This document shows, one piece after another, positions 26,001-36,790 of a DNA stretch of 64,000 nt (its first letter is position 1; every line of letters starts with the position of its first letter). A model generated the notes under the pieces. It was given only the letters and a program-made list of their open reading frames with translations, was not told the origin of the DNA and did not search any database. The position numbers were made by a program, and so were the translations under genes. The stretch covers positions 1 to 64,000 of IMG/VR virus record IMGVR_UViG_3300008448_012183, one strand, 5' to 3'. Origin of the DNA: a virus.

Positions 26001-29000
26001 TACTTCCTGTCTCTAGAAAACAGCATGTATTCAATCATTTCTGATGAGATGCTGAATTTATTTTCTTCAGCAACTGATTATAGCAACCTGATTGGCAATC
26101 CTTTAAGCGCATATAAACAAAATTATAAAGAATTAGAATTCATAAGACAAAAATTCTTTGAAAAAGTAGATAATATTCCAAGTTTTGAAAGATATTTAAA
26201 TCTTTTCAAATGGATTGATTCATCTATTAATGAAATACTGAAAGAGATAACTCCAGCTTCAGCAAATGTTTCTGAAAACATTTCAACAATTCTTGAAAGC
26301 CATATTTTAGAAAGAAACAAATATCAAAGAAAATTACCTATATTTAATTATAGAGAAAAAACAAGAGTTAATTTTCCAATCAAAGGTATAAATGAATTAT
26401 TAAATACACCTATTAGCGGAACTTCACTTTGGAATCGCGAAAGATTAGAAAAAAATAGTCCTTTGATGACAACTGGCGATGCTAATGCAGATTACAATCG
26501 TCAAACAATACAGAATTCATTAAATAACCTTAATGATCAAAAGACTTTTAAATTAAAAAATACAGATAATACTTCATATATCGCACCAATTTATGTTTTT
26601 AGAAAGCAAGCTAAACCTTATCGCTTTATGGTTGATCAACCGGAAGCTCCATATGATGCAGTTTCTTCTTCGGCCAATATAGAAAATATTCCGTCAAGTA
26701 AAGCGAATGTTTATTCAGGCAGAAGAGTGCCTTATAATTATAGAAACAATTATGAAGTTTTCCAAACCTCTGGCAGAACTGCAAATAATAAATATCTAAA
26801 TGATATTTCTTCATCACTAGAAGTTAAAAAAGTAGAATCAACTAATGCAACTGCCTCAACAGTTTATCTAGATAAAGAAGCCCCAAACAGAACAATACAA
26901 AAAACTGTATTTGTTGAAAGATTTTCTGCTCCCGGTAGTGCGGAAACAAATGCTGTTTTGGCTTTGAATGAAGATTCAGCTGAATATTCTGTTTATAATA
27001 GCTTAAATTATAGAAATATGCTCGTTAGAAAAAATTTAAATGCTTGGAGCGCAGAATCATCAAGTATTAATGACACAATTCCGTCGTATCATAAAATTCC
27101 TAAAAATCCAAAAACTGGTTTGAACGGCGAAACAACTTATGATAATTTATTTATTCAACAATCAATTCCACAAAGCGATAAAGCTAATAGCTGGATCAAA
27201 TCTGCTCTTGCAAAAGCATTAACGATAGAACCGCAAATTAAAACAGACGCGGAAAAAACCTTTCTTTTAGATCCAGATAATAATAGTAAATATGTTAGCA
27301 ATGCAAGAATTAAATTTTTATCTAACGATAGATTTATTCTTGTATATAAGACATTTACTGGTTTTATTAATATTTCTCTATTTGATGTTATAGATTCAGG
27401 TAGAGAAAAAGATATAGAATTATTATCAACAAAAACTATAGACTCATATACAATTTTTGAAAATCATGATGTAGAAATCATAAATTATGAAAAACCAATA
27501 ATTTTAGTCACTTCTCAACAAGAAAGTGACGGCTATTCAATTGGATCTGTTTTTACTATTGAAAATGATGCGTTAAGACAAATAAAAGTAAAACCAGTTG
27601 ATTCTTCAATAATTTATGATAATTATATTTTTGAACCTTTTTATCATTATGGTGATCTTGGCGGGGTATTGAATTCTGACCAGAGAGTTTTTGGTTATCC
27701 AAGATTTCCTATGTCTTATACGCCATATTTTGAGCCAGTTTATTCAGTTAAAAGATTGAAAGACGATGTTTTTGTTGCAGGCGGATTTCAATATAATCCA
27801 GCGTCATCAACAGCATCGCTGCTATCAGGCTCTGGATATTCCTTAGTGCTTTCTAAGCTAGAATATTCATCAAGCTTAACAAGATTAACGTTTGCCACAT
27901 CTTCGTTCTTGAAACTTCCTCCATATGATTCCTCCTCTGTTGGTGGTCTTTTTCTTAGCTATTATTCTTCACCGTTAGCCTCGCCATCGGTACAAAAAAT
28001 TGATATTCTTCCTCTAACAACAAGTTCTTTTATAGCGACTTATTGCCAAGACTCTAATTTTTCTTCTTCTCTTACACCACCTTCTGTTCCAGTAATACCA
28101 GTTGTGACAACTGGAACTTTAAGAACAACATACTATACTTTAGTAAATTATAATACTTCTACCTTAGACATGACTCTTGGCGGGACTGTAACTAGTTCCC
28201 TCATACATATGCCAAATTATGATTTTATTGGCGTAAGCGGTTCTTATGCTTATTATAGCGTTATTTATACAAAAAGAACTGGCTCTGATTTAAATCCATA
28301 TTTTTATGGTGGAACCGTAGCAACATATGGTACAGTAGACCAATTTAATAGAGATAAAAATGTTTATTTAAAATTTATGAAATTTAATACGGGTAATATA
28401 AATGATCTTACTTCCAGCAATGAAATACAATTAGGATTAATAGACTACATAGGCTCTACTAAATTAACCGAGCTTGGATCTTTGGCACGGCTATCTTATA
28501 TTAATTATAAATATAATATCTCTAATAACACTATTTTAAATTCAAAAAATGATTTACAGGAAATTTCTGATAAATTTTTAATTAATTATTCACTGCTATC
28601 TTCTTCTGTTTTACCGGCATCTCCGTCTATAAATGATGATTTAGGCATAATTAGTTATGCTGGCGAGTTTTTAAACGATCAAAACATTTTAGGATATGTT
28701 ACTGGCAGTTTGTCAACAATGACTATAAGCAATCCTATCGCAACTCATAATTTCTTAACTTCTCAATCTCTAAATGTTAAATTATTTACTGTTAAAAATG
28801 ACATTCATTCTCCCGGCTTTATAACAGCTTATAATGATTCTGGGCTAACAAAAATAGAATATTGTTCTATCGCGGATGAAAATTATTTCAAATTATATGT
28901 TGATGAACAAAAATATTTAACTGAGCCTGAAGTTCTTGAAAAAAGAGAATTTTATAAAGAATATTCCGCTTTCCATAATGAATATCCAAATTTATCCGGC

Positions 29001-32000
29001 GATGAGTATTTTATTTTTAAAGAACAATTATTTGATCCAATTATTGATTTTGCGTATACCAATATAACAGTTTTAAAAGATTATGATGAAGAAACAAATA
29101 CTATATCTTTGTATTCACCAACCTCTTCTTTAAAAACATTTTTAGTAAATACTAATGGTTTCTATGGGTTCAATACTTGGAAACAAATAAGAAATAATCA
29201 AAATCCAACTCAAGTTAGAAAAGCAAGAAAAAATCAATATTTTATAGAAGGAAAAAACTATAAAGAACCTGTTATAACTTATAAAAAATCATTAGATATT
29301 AATGTTTTATCAGATCCTGAAAGAAATAAAAAATATGATAATCAGAAATCTACTGATTTGCAAAAACTAAAAATAACTGTTCCTTATCTTACTCCACATG
29401 AATATTTTGCAAATAAAGATTTACAAGAAAAAGTAAATTCTGAAAGATCATTTGGTGATAAATTAAAGAAAACTGATTATGATAAAGTTAAAGATACTTA
29501 CGATGAAAAAGATAGTACAACAGAATTTGATTTCTTGTCGCATAAAGAAAATTTATATCCAAAAAATATTAATACTAGCTTAACTCGTTTTAGAGATTCA
29601 TATGAAGAAGAGCAAAATACTGGAAGTAACGGTTATGAAAGAGAAACAAGCGCGGTAAGAACGTTTTGGAAGGATTCCGGTGTTGAAAGATACAAAACAG
29701 AAAATATAGGTTTTAATAATTTAAATTATCAAAATCAAACAATAAAAACAGACTCAAACAATAATTTAAAAAGAGGTTATTTTTACAATAACTTAACTTC
29801 ATCAGCTTTAGTTGGTCATAATATAGAAAAAATATTTAGCATTTGGCCTTTAGATAATTTCTTTTTGTACCAAGGAGTTGAATATGATTTTGAATCTTAT
29901 GGTAATCTTTTAAGCTCGTCAGTGACAAGTAGTTCTGGTAGTGTTTTCTACACGGACATAGAAGCAAAAACATTAAATGTTATTGGCGATTTAACATTTC
30001 CCGGTCATTCAGAAGAGAGAAAGTTAACCTATCTAATACCTCCAAATGTTTTTGGTATCAAGCCTACACCAAGAACTCAATTTATTTTTAATCCCTATTT
30101 TAATGGAGTAAATAATGAACCGTTTGGTTGGGAATGGAAAACAAATATAATCGCTGGTAAAAACCCTTGGTTTGATTCTTATGAACAATATTCAAGTGAC
30201 CTAAAATTAATTGGAAAAAATTATTCTGTATTACCAGAATTTAGAATTTCAGAGTATGTGTCTGCTTATTTAGCTGGTGCTATTAGAACAATTAATAAAG
30301 AATTTTTAAAATTGGATGGTGTTTCTATATCTTCAAGCTTTATAAAAAACACTTCGGAAACAGTTATTTATCCATCTAATTCCAATCAGTCGGTAGAATC
30401 AAATTTAGCCAACAGCAACTTTAGATTGTTACTTGGAGATTTTAAAAATTTAAGATCATTTAACAGCGGATCAGCAAAAAATATAAACTTAAAAACTTCT
30501 TCAAGTAAAAAAATAAATTATCCTTTCAATACTAATGTTTTATATGGTCAATATGTTAATCTCGTTGGAAATCTTTTAAATCAACCAAGATATTTAAATT
30601 CTACAAGTCTTATTTTTAATAATACGGGATCTGAAAGTTACTTAGAAACGAATATTAATTCTATAAGCTCAATAGCCTCTTTAAGCAGCTCTAATGGAAT
30701 TTATGCTCCTAATTTAAATACAGCTTCATTCACTATTTCTACTTGGTTTAAATTATCAGATGATGTGCTTTCTAATAAAACACCAATTGGCTTATGGCAC
30801 TTAACAAATGCTGAGTCAGCAATAACAAATTCTTTTGATAAACCTTCTTTTGGTGTTCTTTTAAATACTAGTGGTTCTATAATAGGTGAAAACTATACTT
30901 CTGGTTCTATATATGCAGATACAGACATAGTTGTTTATAACGGTGGTCAACATGATATTGACTTAGAAACAAGAAATGTTTATACCTTCTATAATAATTC
31001 TTCAAGCGCTTCTGGAAATATTGATTTCCCAGATACAAGAATTATACTTGATAATAAATGGCACAATTTAGTTGTTGAGTATTTTACACCTGAAGCTTTT
31101 ACAGCTAATGATTTTAGCAGAGATCAAGTTGAGCCAAGACAAAAATTATTTCCTTATGGTTCTTTTGAATACAAAATGTTTTCTACCGATAGCCAATATC
31201 GTTTTAGCAAGACAGTTTTGTTAAGCAAAGAAAATAAATTAATTTCTGGTTCTATAAAAGAAGAAAATATACTAGCAAATGTAGTTCTTTTAGCCGAATC
31301 TGGTCTTTCTTCAGAAATAAGTGGCGCTTTAGGTATATCGATATATAAAAATATAGGAAACGATTTTATAGAGCTAGAAAGAGTAATTAAACCCTTAAGC
31401 CAGACATTTTCTATAGATAACCCTTCAGCATGTTTAGAGGTAGAAAATTTAGGCGTAAAGGATGGTAAAAAATATTTTATAGCAAATGTTGCATACGCAA
31501 ATAGCACTTTAAGATCTTTAGTAGATGAATATGTTATTTGTTCATATTCATCCTCTTTAGAGACTGGATCTATAAACTTAATTAATTCCTTAACAGGCGC
31601 AGCATTCATTGGGTATCTAAAAGTTAGTGAACAAAAACCAATTAAGCCAATTGAATTTGTTGACAACAGTGCCTCTTCTATGTTAATTGTGTCTCAATAT
31701 GGTCAACGCGATTATTATACCAATAAATATTGGCATACATCTTCGTTCTATTATTATGATATTGATTATTCAAATAAACTTTTAACTAATAAGACAAATA
31801 TAAAAGAAATTACTAGTTCTTTGTTTGGCTTAGATATACCTGTAAAATCTATAGAATCTTGTCTTGTAGATTCAAATGGTTATCCAAATAAAAAATTTAT
31901 TTATACATTTTCAACTGGAAATGTAGAAATGAATTATTTAGAATTAGGAACAGGTGGATCGATAGTTAAAGAGCAAACTTTAACAAATATTGGTCTTAGT

Positions 32001-35000
32001 ACTGGCGGAATCAATAAATTATACTACGCAACTTCAAGCTTATCGGGAGCAGATAAGCATGATAACTATATCATTTTGACTGGTGATGGTTTAAGGGCAA
32101 TAACCGTAGTAAATGGAACAGGCTCTCTGTATTATTCAGGTCAAACCCCATATGCAAATATATATTTAAATGATGTCTATTTATACGATAACAAAATAGT
32201 GTCATTTGGTTATGGAAATAGCACCACTTATAAAAGCAGCTCTTTTGTTTATGGTACTGCTTCTTACGGAATTTCGCCTGAAATATCTACCTTAAATTAT
32301 TCTGACATAGATGGTGCCCTAGATGTGACAAAAGATAATCGGGTTAGAACATTAAGCTTTTGCAAATTTATAACACCAGACAGAAAATCAAACTATCTCT
32401 CTTCTTCTTTTTCTATTCCATTAACTTTTGTAGATCCACAAGGTTCAACATTAACTGGTATGGTTGCTAAATATAATAAAAATAGGGGTACAAATGCTTC
32501 TATAAAAGTTTATCTAGACGGTCAGCAAAAATATGGTAAATTATTTGATAGCGAAAATTCTACAACATATAAAAGACCAATCCTAATAAATCAACCGTAT
32601 AAAGAAGATTTAACGAATAAACAAAAAGAATTTAATTTAAATAATTTAAAAATTGGTTATTCCGATAATATGCAATATATTAATAACCCTCTAGGATTTA
32701 AAGGAGAATTAGATGAATTCTCAGCGTGGTATGGGAATTTATCTTCAAATGCGGTATTGGAACTTTATAATAGCGGCTCTCCATCAAACATAAATGAGCT
32801 TTCTTTTAAGACTGAAACTGCTAATAATTTTGAATCTTCTTCATTTATGCCAACAAACGTAACAGGAAACGTGTTTATTTGGTATAGACTTGGTTATGCC
32901 GAAAATTCTACTTCTACAAAAATAAATAATTTAACTTTTAATAAAGAATTTTATGATTATTACGGCGAGTCTGATGACTTAAGCTATTATTTTGAAGACC
33001 AAACAAAAAAGACTCATTACAGTAGATTATTTAATGAGCACACTACGTCTGTTCAGAATATAACATTGACTGTTAATGGAATAACAAAATTATTGCCATA
33101 TAATGGTTTTTATCCTATGCAGAGAACTTCTGAGATAGCTAAATTATTAAAAAACTCATTTATCGTATTTAATCAAAATAATCAAACCAACAATACCTTA
33201 ACATTAGGTTCTTTAGATATTGTTAATATTAGAAATAATTATAAAAAAGTAATAAATGATGAATCAGTAACACAAGCAGCCTTACAGCCATTTATGGCTC
33301 CCGGTATATTATTTAATTCTATTAAATCAGGTATATCTGTAGACTGGGCAGCTTTTACTGGTTCTGCTGCTTCAATTAGAGCTTCAAATAAGCCAAGCTT
33401 TTACGATATTGCCACTTCAAATGGGACAAGCAGCTACATAATTTCAAGCGGTTCTGCTTTAAGAATTCCATTTGAAACTTTAGCTAATTTACAAAAGTTT
33501 CCAAAAAGATTAAATTCGTCCCAAACAGAACCAATATATTATCTAAATCCAACAATTTATAACTTTACAAGCGCATACGAACAATTTAAAGAAAACGCTG
33601 ATAGTAACCTTAAGTTAACAAATGTTTATCCATATTTTATTTGGAATGGTACTAAAGCTAGCGACGAATTTGAATTGTCTATGAATAATTTCTTAGCAGA
33701 AACACCAAGATTTTTCTTAAAGAATGGAGCTTTAACTACTTTTAAATCAAAAATTGCTAAAGAATTTAGATCTGCTGTATCGGGCAACCTATATGTTATG
33801 GATATAAGCCTATATAAAACAAAGAATTTTGATATGATATTATCACCAAAAGCTTCAAGCTCTTACGATGTTTCTGGATCAAGCGGAAGATATTTTGGCC
33901 CACCTTTAAATTATAAAGAAGGCTCCAATATAAATACTTTCCCAGACGCAGAAAGCATTATTGCCGATCCTGCCTATAGCGCATACGTACCGCCATATTA
34001 TTATGGTAAAAGTACAATAAGATTAAAATACTATGCCGATAAAGCAAGAGTTACGGTAGATGATATAATTTCTAAATTACAATTTGAAATCATAAATCCA
34101 GAGTTAGATGATTTAATTTCTGATGTTAGCGGCTCTTTAAACTCTGTTGCATATTTGAATAGAATGACTCTTGATTCAAGCTTGCAAATAAGGGGTAAAG
34201 AAATAGTTCCTACTTCTGTAAAAAATGGTTTCTTAGAAATACAATCAAGCAACGATCCGGTTAATGCAGCTGAAAATACAAAATGGGTAATTTCCACTAA
34301 ATGGGAATGCCCAACCATGAATTTTAACGACGAAGAAGCAACTAATAAACCTTATAATACTGGTGATTTTGCTAGTAATTTAAATACTAATCTAACATGG
34401 TCTTATCCGACCGCTGGAACTGGTATATGGAGTGGCTATTCAAGAAATTATGATGAAAAACAAGGTATTTTCTTAAAATTAGAAGAATCATTTAATGGCA
34501 ATCTTTCGGATACCACTGGTTCGTTAATAAATCTTTGTGGTTTTGAAATTGCTGAAAAGCGTGTTGGTACTTTAGCAGAAACAAAAGAAATTTCAGAAGC
34601 AATAGTCGTTATACCTTATTATGAAAAAGAATTGTATAGCGATACAGTTGATCAAAGAACAAAATTAATCAAAAAAGCACAGACTGACAATGAAATATTT
34701 AGCGTAGATGAAAAACATAATTTCATAAAAACAGATAAAACTCAATTTTTTAATGCTATAAAGTATATAGACCAAAACAGAGGCAGTATAGATGAAAACA
34801 ATACACCAAATAGCTTAGTTGATTTAGCATTAAAAATGGAAAAATATGAATTACCAAGACATCTTGACTTCTTAAAAGATTATAGGGAAGGAAAAACAAA
34901 TATTCCTCCATTTGCGATGTATATGTTTGAGTTTAAGAGAACTCTAAGCAAAGAAGATTTAGGAGATATTTGGCAAGGTGTAATGCCAGAGGCTGCTACT

Positions 35001-35948
35001 ATTGCTAAAAATGATTCAATAAAGATTTCGCATCCTTTAACCGATACTGAATTGCTATCTAGTATAGACAAGCCAGAAAATTTAAAGTGGTTAATTTTCA
35101 AAGTAAAAAGAAAAGCGGAAAAATTTTATGACGTTTTGACTGAATTTGTCGATACAAGATTTAAATCTTCAAATGCTAATATTTCAAATGCTTCTTATAA
35201 CTGGCCTTATGATTATTTTTCATTAGTAGAATTAGCAAATGTAGAAGTTAAATTTGATATTTTTAACGATGAATTTTACGATGCACAAAGAAGAGAAGTA
35301 ATAATAAGACCAGAACAACAATTACCACAAGTTGTTATTTCAAAGCTTGAAAAACCAAAGATTTCTCTTTCGATAGCAAAAATAATTGAAAAATTACCAG
35401 TTAGACAATTAGTGACAAATATAGAGACTAAAAAAGTTTCTACAACTAACGTAAAAGATGCAATTGATAGATTAAAACAAAATATCCCTTCTGCTGTTAC
35501 AAGACTTATTGCCTTAAAAGCGCAAGAAATACCAAAAATAACCGTTAAGCCAAAAATTAATATCGAAACAACATTAAAAACTGAGCCTTTACTAACAAAT
35601 ATTTTGAAAACAAACAATAAAATATCTGAAAATATAAAAATAAATCTACCAAAACCAACAATAGCTGTAAAAACGCCTGTCCTAGATAAATTATTGGATA
35701 AACCACAAATTAAACCAACAATTTCAAATGTTCCAGTCGTTAAGCCAGCTCAATTATCCTTACCAATTCCAGCAACCGTTATAAGACCTGCATCCGTAAC
35801 TACCAGTACTCAGTCATTACCAGTCCAAGCACCTATTCAGGCGACTTTGGTTCAACCAGTTACTTCTTCAGTAAACATTGAGCCGAAAAAACCAGAAATT
35901 AAATTGGCTATATTAAACAAAATATTAACAACTAAAAAGAAGGGCTAA
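23025..35948 (+). CDS. Giant tail/baseplate protein (4307 aa) with LamG-like and propeller-like regions
   Basis: One uninterrupted frame of 4307 codons. From the N terminus: residues 60-110 contain FAKYGSAELYYQNF and YPYDGSKKEKQEWYN, a pattern I recall from marine myovirus tail proteins; 178-370 is a LamG/concanavalin-like domain (TVEFWFKEE, WHHYALSFK, ITVYVD, YGSFDEFRFWNKARN); 573-596 is NLTYIYKSKGTEKSFRNLFRAFG, a phage tail block; 667-850 is a second LamG-like domain; about 1430-2000 is beta-rich and propeller-like; a third LamG-like domain starts at 2566 (ASFTISTWFKL) and seems to resume near 3160 (KVYLDGQ) and end near 3240 (DEFSAWYGNLS). The C terminus beyond 4130 is Pro/Lys-rich. Gene position after gp6 corresponds to T4 gp7, but identity is not shown. 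Host glycan binding is likely (inference). Confidence 0.75.
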   Translation: MSIKKFFKESSVGSVSTNDIKSNVDVESIENVKAVLEDNKELVPVVDYADPAKFAKYGSAELYYQNFVENVYKNYPYDGSKKEKQEWYNNLAYFEKYLFDYDYPKTNGYLTLGSSSWTTSTSSITDGTHAYKLSSFPQYIYVRPSTNQSVAGRTDPEKNIYNTATKRISSLLLDKNDGNTVEFWFKEETGSPNTYAIFDVWNSSSIDNSDYERLLVEVLSGNGFYLTYQKGVSGVSRAFIDVNFSSLKSSWHHYALSFKSNASTDKIDITVYVDAKSDLSSNSAIFSVSTGSAISSDFTINGLNANIGSYIYTPVSALTASSWNGRGSVYGSFDEFRFWNKARNHQEIARNWSFHAGGGANTDDSNTDLNLYYKFNEGIINTTEADTKDSIVLDYSGRFTNSLIKNYTKNIRSTGSAINSSGFFDFIEEKDPIIIETNPILSSYLTTKKEEGYFHDLENTSQFYNLFPNWIREEDAAANQDLRKVFQIVATYLDKLYLQIEQLNKIKHTDYLTDKEKSYPFAKELLDSKGLASPDILIDSNILEEISSRDEERPYEEKFNVVKNLIYQNIYNNLTYIYKSKGTEKSFRNLFRAFGVDDEIIKLVLYSNNAEIKLNKDKINYTSVKTNLIDFSFKEHHAATVYQYSTGSNSSVLYGATTTDLELIPKTFECITYLPNQTVKEKLFKWNLNDVSSSIFGVHSAQNTNNDLAWDADDKFNFQVYALRDKKSSKGGRFLLKTNGFGLTSSIALTSSYYNDLYDNTTWNLVVKVRPFIDDYSYLNIDAINPEKFIIEFIGVQSNLDIVQNEFSASYILNAASSSLAAQKDKRVYIGAHRNNFTGSVLQESDIRIISTRCWYDDLDINTIKSHARNFKAFGRNNPSKRSYLGLYEDVLQLDTLALNWDFDTVSGSDSNGQFIVEDRKTYSTNNILSTTTNEKHYGRGDFFPVNSTNPVDVDYLTVGKNELPEQLSTSDTIDIRNEDDIFFTKDTRPVDYFLSLENSMYSIISDEMLNLFSSATDYSNLIGNPLSAYKQNYKELEFIRQKFFEKVDNIPSFERYLNLFKWIDSSINEILKEITPASANVSENISTILESHILERNKYQRKLPIFNYREKTRVNFPIKGINELLNTPISGTSLWNRERLEKNSPLMTTGDANADYNRQTIQNSLNNLNDQKTFKLKNTDNTSYIAPIYVFRKQAKPYRFMVDQPEAPYDAVSSSANIENIPSSKANVYSGRRVPYNYRNNYEVFQTSGRTANNKYLNDISSSLEVKKVESTNATASTVYLDKEAPNRTIQKTVFVERFSAPGSAETNAVLALNEDSAEYSVYNSLNYRNMLVRKNLNAWSAESSSINDTIPSYHKIPKNPKTGLNGETTYDNLFIQQSIPQSDKANSWIKSALAKALTIEPQIKTDAEKTFLLDPDNNSKYVSNARIKFLSNDRFILVYKTFTGFINISLFDVIDSGREKDIELLSTKTIDSYTIFENHDVEIINYEKPIILVTSQQESDGYSIGSVFTIENDALRQIKVKPVDSSIIYDNYIFEPFYHYGDLGGVLNSDQRVFGYPRFPMSYTPYFEPVYSVKRLKDDVFVAGGFQYNPASSTASLLSGSGYSLVLSKLEYSSSLTRLTFATSSFLKLPPYDSSSVGGLFLSYYSSPLASPSVQKIDILPLTTSSFIATYCQDSNFSSSLTPPSVPVIPVVTTGTLRTTYYTLVNYNTSTLDMTLGGTVTSSLIHMPNYDFIGVSGSYAYYSVIYTKRTGSDLNPYFYGGTVATYGTVDQFNRDKNVYLKFMKFNTGNINDLTSSNEIQLGLIDYIGSTKLTELGSLARLSYINYKYNISNNTILNSKNDLQEISDKFLINYSLLSSSVLPASPSINDDLGIISYAGEFLNDQNILGYVTGSLSTMTISNPIATHNFLTSQSLNVKLFTVKNDIHSPGFITAYNDSGLTKIEYCSIADENYFKLYVDEQKYLTEPEVLEKREFYKEYSAFHNEYPNLSGDEYFIFKEQLFDPIIDFAYTNITVLKDYDEETNTISLYSPTSSLKTFLVNTNGFYGFNTWKQIRNNQNPTQVRKARKNQYFIEGKNYKEPVITYKKSLDINVLSDPERNKKYDNQKSTDLQKLKITVPYLTPHEYFANKDLQEKVNSERSFGDKLKKTDYDKVKDTYDEKDSTTEFDFLSHKENLYPKNINTSLTRFRDSYEEEQNTGSNGYERETSAVRTFWKDSGVERYKTENIGFNNLNYQNQTIKTDSNNNLKRGYFYNNLTSSALVGHNIEKIFSIWPLDNFFLYQGVEYDFESYGNLLSSSVTSSSGSVFYTDIEAKTLNVIGDLTFPGHSEERKLTYLIPPNVFGIKPTPRTQFIFNPYFNGVNNEPFGWEWKTNIIAGKNPWFDSYEQYSSDLKLIGKNYSVLPEFRISEYVSAYLAGAIRTINKEFLKLDGVSISSSFIKNTSETVIYPSNSNQSVESNLANSNFRLLLGDFKNLRSFNSGSAKNINLKTSSSKKINYPFNTNVLYGQYVNLVGNLLNQPRYLNSTSLIFNNTGSESYLETNINSISSIASLSSSNGIYAPNLNTASFTISTWFKLSDDVLSNKTPIGLWHLTNAESAITNSFDKPSFGVLLNTSGSIIGENYTSGSIYADTDIVVYNGGQHDIDLETRNVYTFYNNSSSASGNIDFPDTRIILDNKWHNLVVEYFTPEAFTANDFSRDQVEPRQKLFPYGSFEYKMFSTDSQYRFSKTVLLSKENKLISGSIKEENILANVVLLAESGLSSEISGALGISIYKNIGNDFIELERVIKPLSQTFSIDNPSACLEVENLGVKDGKKYFIANVAYANSTLRSLVDEYVICSYSSSLETGSINLINSLTGAAFIGYLKVSEQKPIKPIEFVDNSASSMLIVSQYGQRDYYTNKYWHTSSFYYYDIDYSNKLLTNKTNIKEITSSLFGLDIPVKSIESCLVDSNGYPNKKFIYTFSTGNVEMNYLELGTGGSIVKEQTLTNIGLSTGGINKLYYATSSLSGADKHDNYIILTGDGLRAITVVNGTGSLYYSGQTPYANIYLNDVYLYDNKIVSFGYGNSTTYKSSSFVYGTASYGISPEISTLNYSDIDGALDVTKDNRVRTLSFCKFITPDRKSNYLSSSFSIPLTFVDPQGSTLTGMVAKYNKNRGTNASIKVYLDGQQKYGKLFDSENSTTYKRPILINQPYKEDLTNKQKEFNLNNLKIGYSDNMQYINNPLGFKGELDEFSAWYGNLSSNAVLELYNSGSPSNINELSFKTETANNFESSSFMPTNVTGNVFIWYRLGYAENSTSTKINNLTFNKEFYDYYGESDDLSYYFEDQTKKTHYSRLFNEHTTSVQNITLTVNGITKLLPYNGFYPMQRTSEIAKLLKNSFIVFNQNNQTNNTLTLGSLDIVNIRNNYKKVINDESVTQAALQPFMAPGILFNSIKSGISVDWAAFTGSAASIRASNKPSFYDIATSNGTSSYIISSGSALRIPFETLANLQKFPKRLNSSQTEPIYYLNPTIYNFTSAYEQFKENADSNLKLTNVYPYFIWNGTKASDEFELSMNNFLAETPRFFLKNGALTTFKSKIAKEFRSAVSGNLYVMDISLYKTKNFDMILSPKASSSYDVSGSSGRYFGPPLNYKEGSNINTFPDAESIIADPAYSAYVPPYYYGKSTIRLKYYADKARVTVDDIISKLQFEIINPELDDLISDVSGSLNSVAYLNRMTLDSSLQIRGKEIVPTSVKNGFLEIQSSNDPVNAAENTKWVISTKWECPTMNFNDEEATNKPYNTGDFASNLNTNLTWSYPTAGTGIWSGYSRNYDEKQGIFLKLEESFNGNLSDTTGSLINLCGFEIAEKRVGTLAETKEISEAIVVIPYYEKELYSDTVDQRTKLIKKAQTDNEIFSVDEKHNFIKTDKTQFFNAIKYIDQNRGSIDENNTPNSLVDLALKMEKYELPRHLDFLKDYREGKTNIPPFAMYMFEFKRTLSKEDLGDIWQGVMPEAATIAKNDSIKISHPLTDTELLSSIDKPENLKWLIFKVKRKAEKFYDVLTEFVDTRFKSSNANISNASYNWPYDYFSLVELANVEVKFDIFNDEFYDAQRREVIIRPEQQLPQVVISKLEKPKISLSIAKIIEKLPVRQLVTNIETKKVSTTNVKDAIDRLKQNIPSAVTRLIALKAQEIPKITVKPKINIETTLKTEPLLTNILKTNNKISENIKINLPKPTIAVKTPVLDKLLDKPQIKPTISNVPVVKPAQLSLPIPATVIRPASVTTSTQSLPVQAPIQATLVQPVTSSVNIEPKKPEIKLAILNKILTTKKKG

Positions 35949-35950
35949 AA

Positions 35951-36778
35951 ATGTCATTTTTTAATAATAAAGAAGAAGTTTTAAACATAGAATTAACTCC
36001 ATATGGAAAACTTTTGCTGTCCAAGGGAATTTTTGAGCCAGTCTACTATGCTTTTTTTGATGATGAGATTATTTATGATAACTTGTATGCTAATTTTTCT
36101 GAGAGTCAGAACAGCATAGAGACTAGAATTTTAGAAGAAACAATATATAATAAGCCAGTTTATAATACAAAAGGCGTAGAAACAAATTTATCAAATAAAT
36201 TATCTAAAAATATAAAAAGCTATGAACAAGAAAATTCAATAGGGACAGTAGATTCCGTAAATCAATATTCTCCAGCATGGGAAATAAAAGTTTTAGATGG
36301 AACTACAATATCAGGTAGCTCTACTAGTAAATCGGTATATACAGGTCAAAGTGGCTCTCTTAAAACGGTTAACATCCCTCAAATTAATTTAAACACAGTA
36401 AATATTAAAGTTAATATAACAAATAATAATAAACCAAATATAAATTTTGATATTATAAATAAAAATATTTTGCTTCAGATAGAAGAATTAAATGTAATTT
36501 CAGAGAAGGAAAATTTTGATATAGAGGTTTATGAAGTAGGACCAGTAGATAAAAATGGAAATGAAAGCTTAACTCAGCTACATTTTATTGAAAAACCTAT
36601 TTATATTAAAGATGGCATAATGTTAGAGGAACCTATATTACCAAACATATCGCCAGAAACTGATGATACGGTAGTAGAATACTTTTTTGATATAAATCCA
36701 GATATTGAAGTCAAGCCAGACCTTTTAAAGAAAATTTTGAACGCCGATAAAGAAATTAACAAAAATATTAAAGAATAA
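35951..36778 (+). CDS. Virion structural protein sharing an N-terminal domain with the 41943 gene
   Basis: The 275-residue product starts MSFFNNKEEVLNIELTPYG, then LLSKGIFEPVYYAFFDDEIIYD. The same spacing of an F-(N/D)-N start, an LT..G segment, an LS.G segment and a final DDEI.Y recurs at the start of the protein at 41943. From memory this leader is common in structural proteins of marine T4-like phages. The remainder is beta-rich with no domain I recognise. It starts two bases after the giant gene and is probably a tail or baseplate-periphery component. Confidence 0.65.
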   Translation: MSFFNNKEEVLNIELTPYGKLLLSKGIFEPVYYAFFDDEIIYDNLYANFSESQNSIETRILEETIYNKPVYNTKGVETNLSNKLSKNIKSYEQENSIGTVDSVNQYSPAWEIKVLDGTTISGSSTSKSVYTGQSGSLKTVNIPQINLNTVNIKVNITNNNKPNINFDIINKNILLQIEELNVISEKENFDIEVYEVGPVDKNGNESLTQLHFIEKPIYIKDGIMLEEPILPNISPETDDTVVEYFFDINPDIEVKPDLLKKILNADKEINKNIKE

Positions 36779-36790
36779 TTGGGGATAAAA

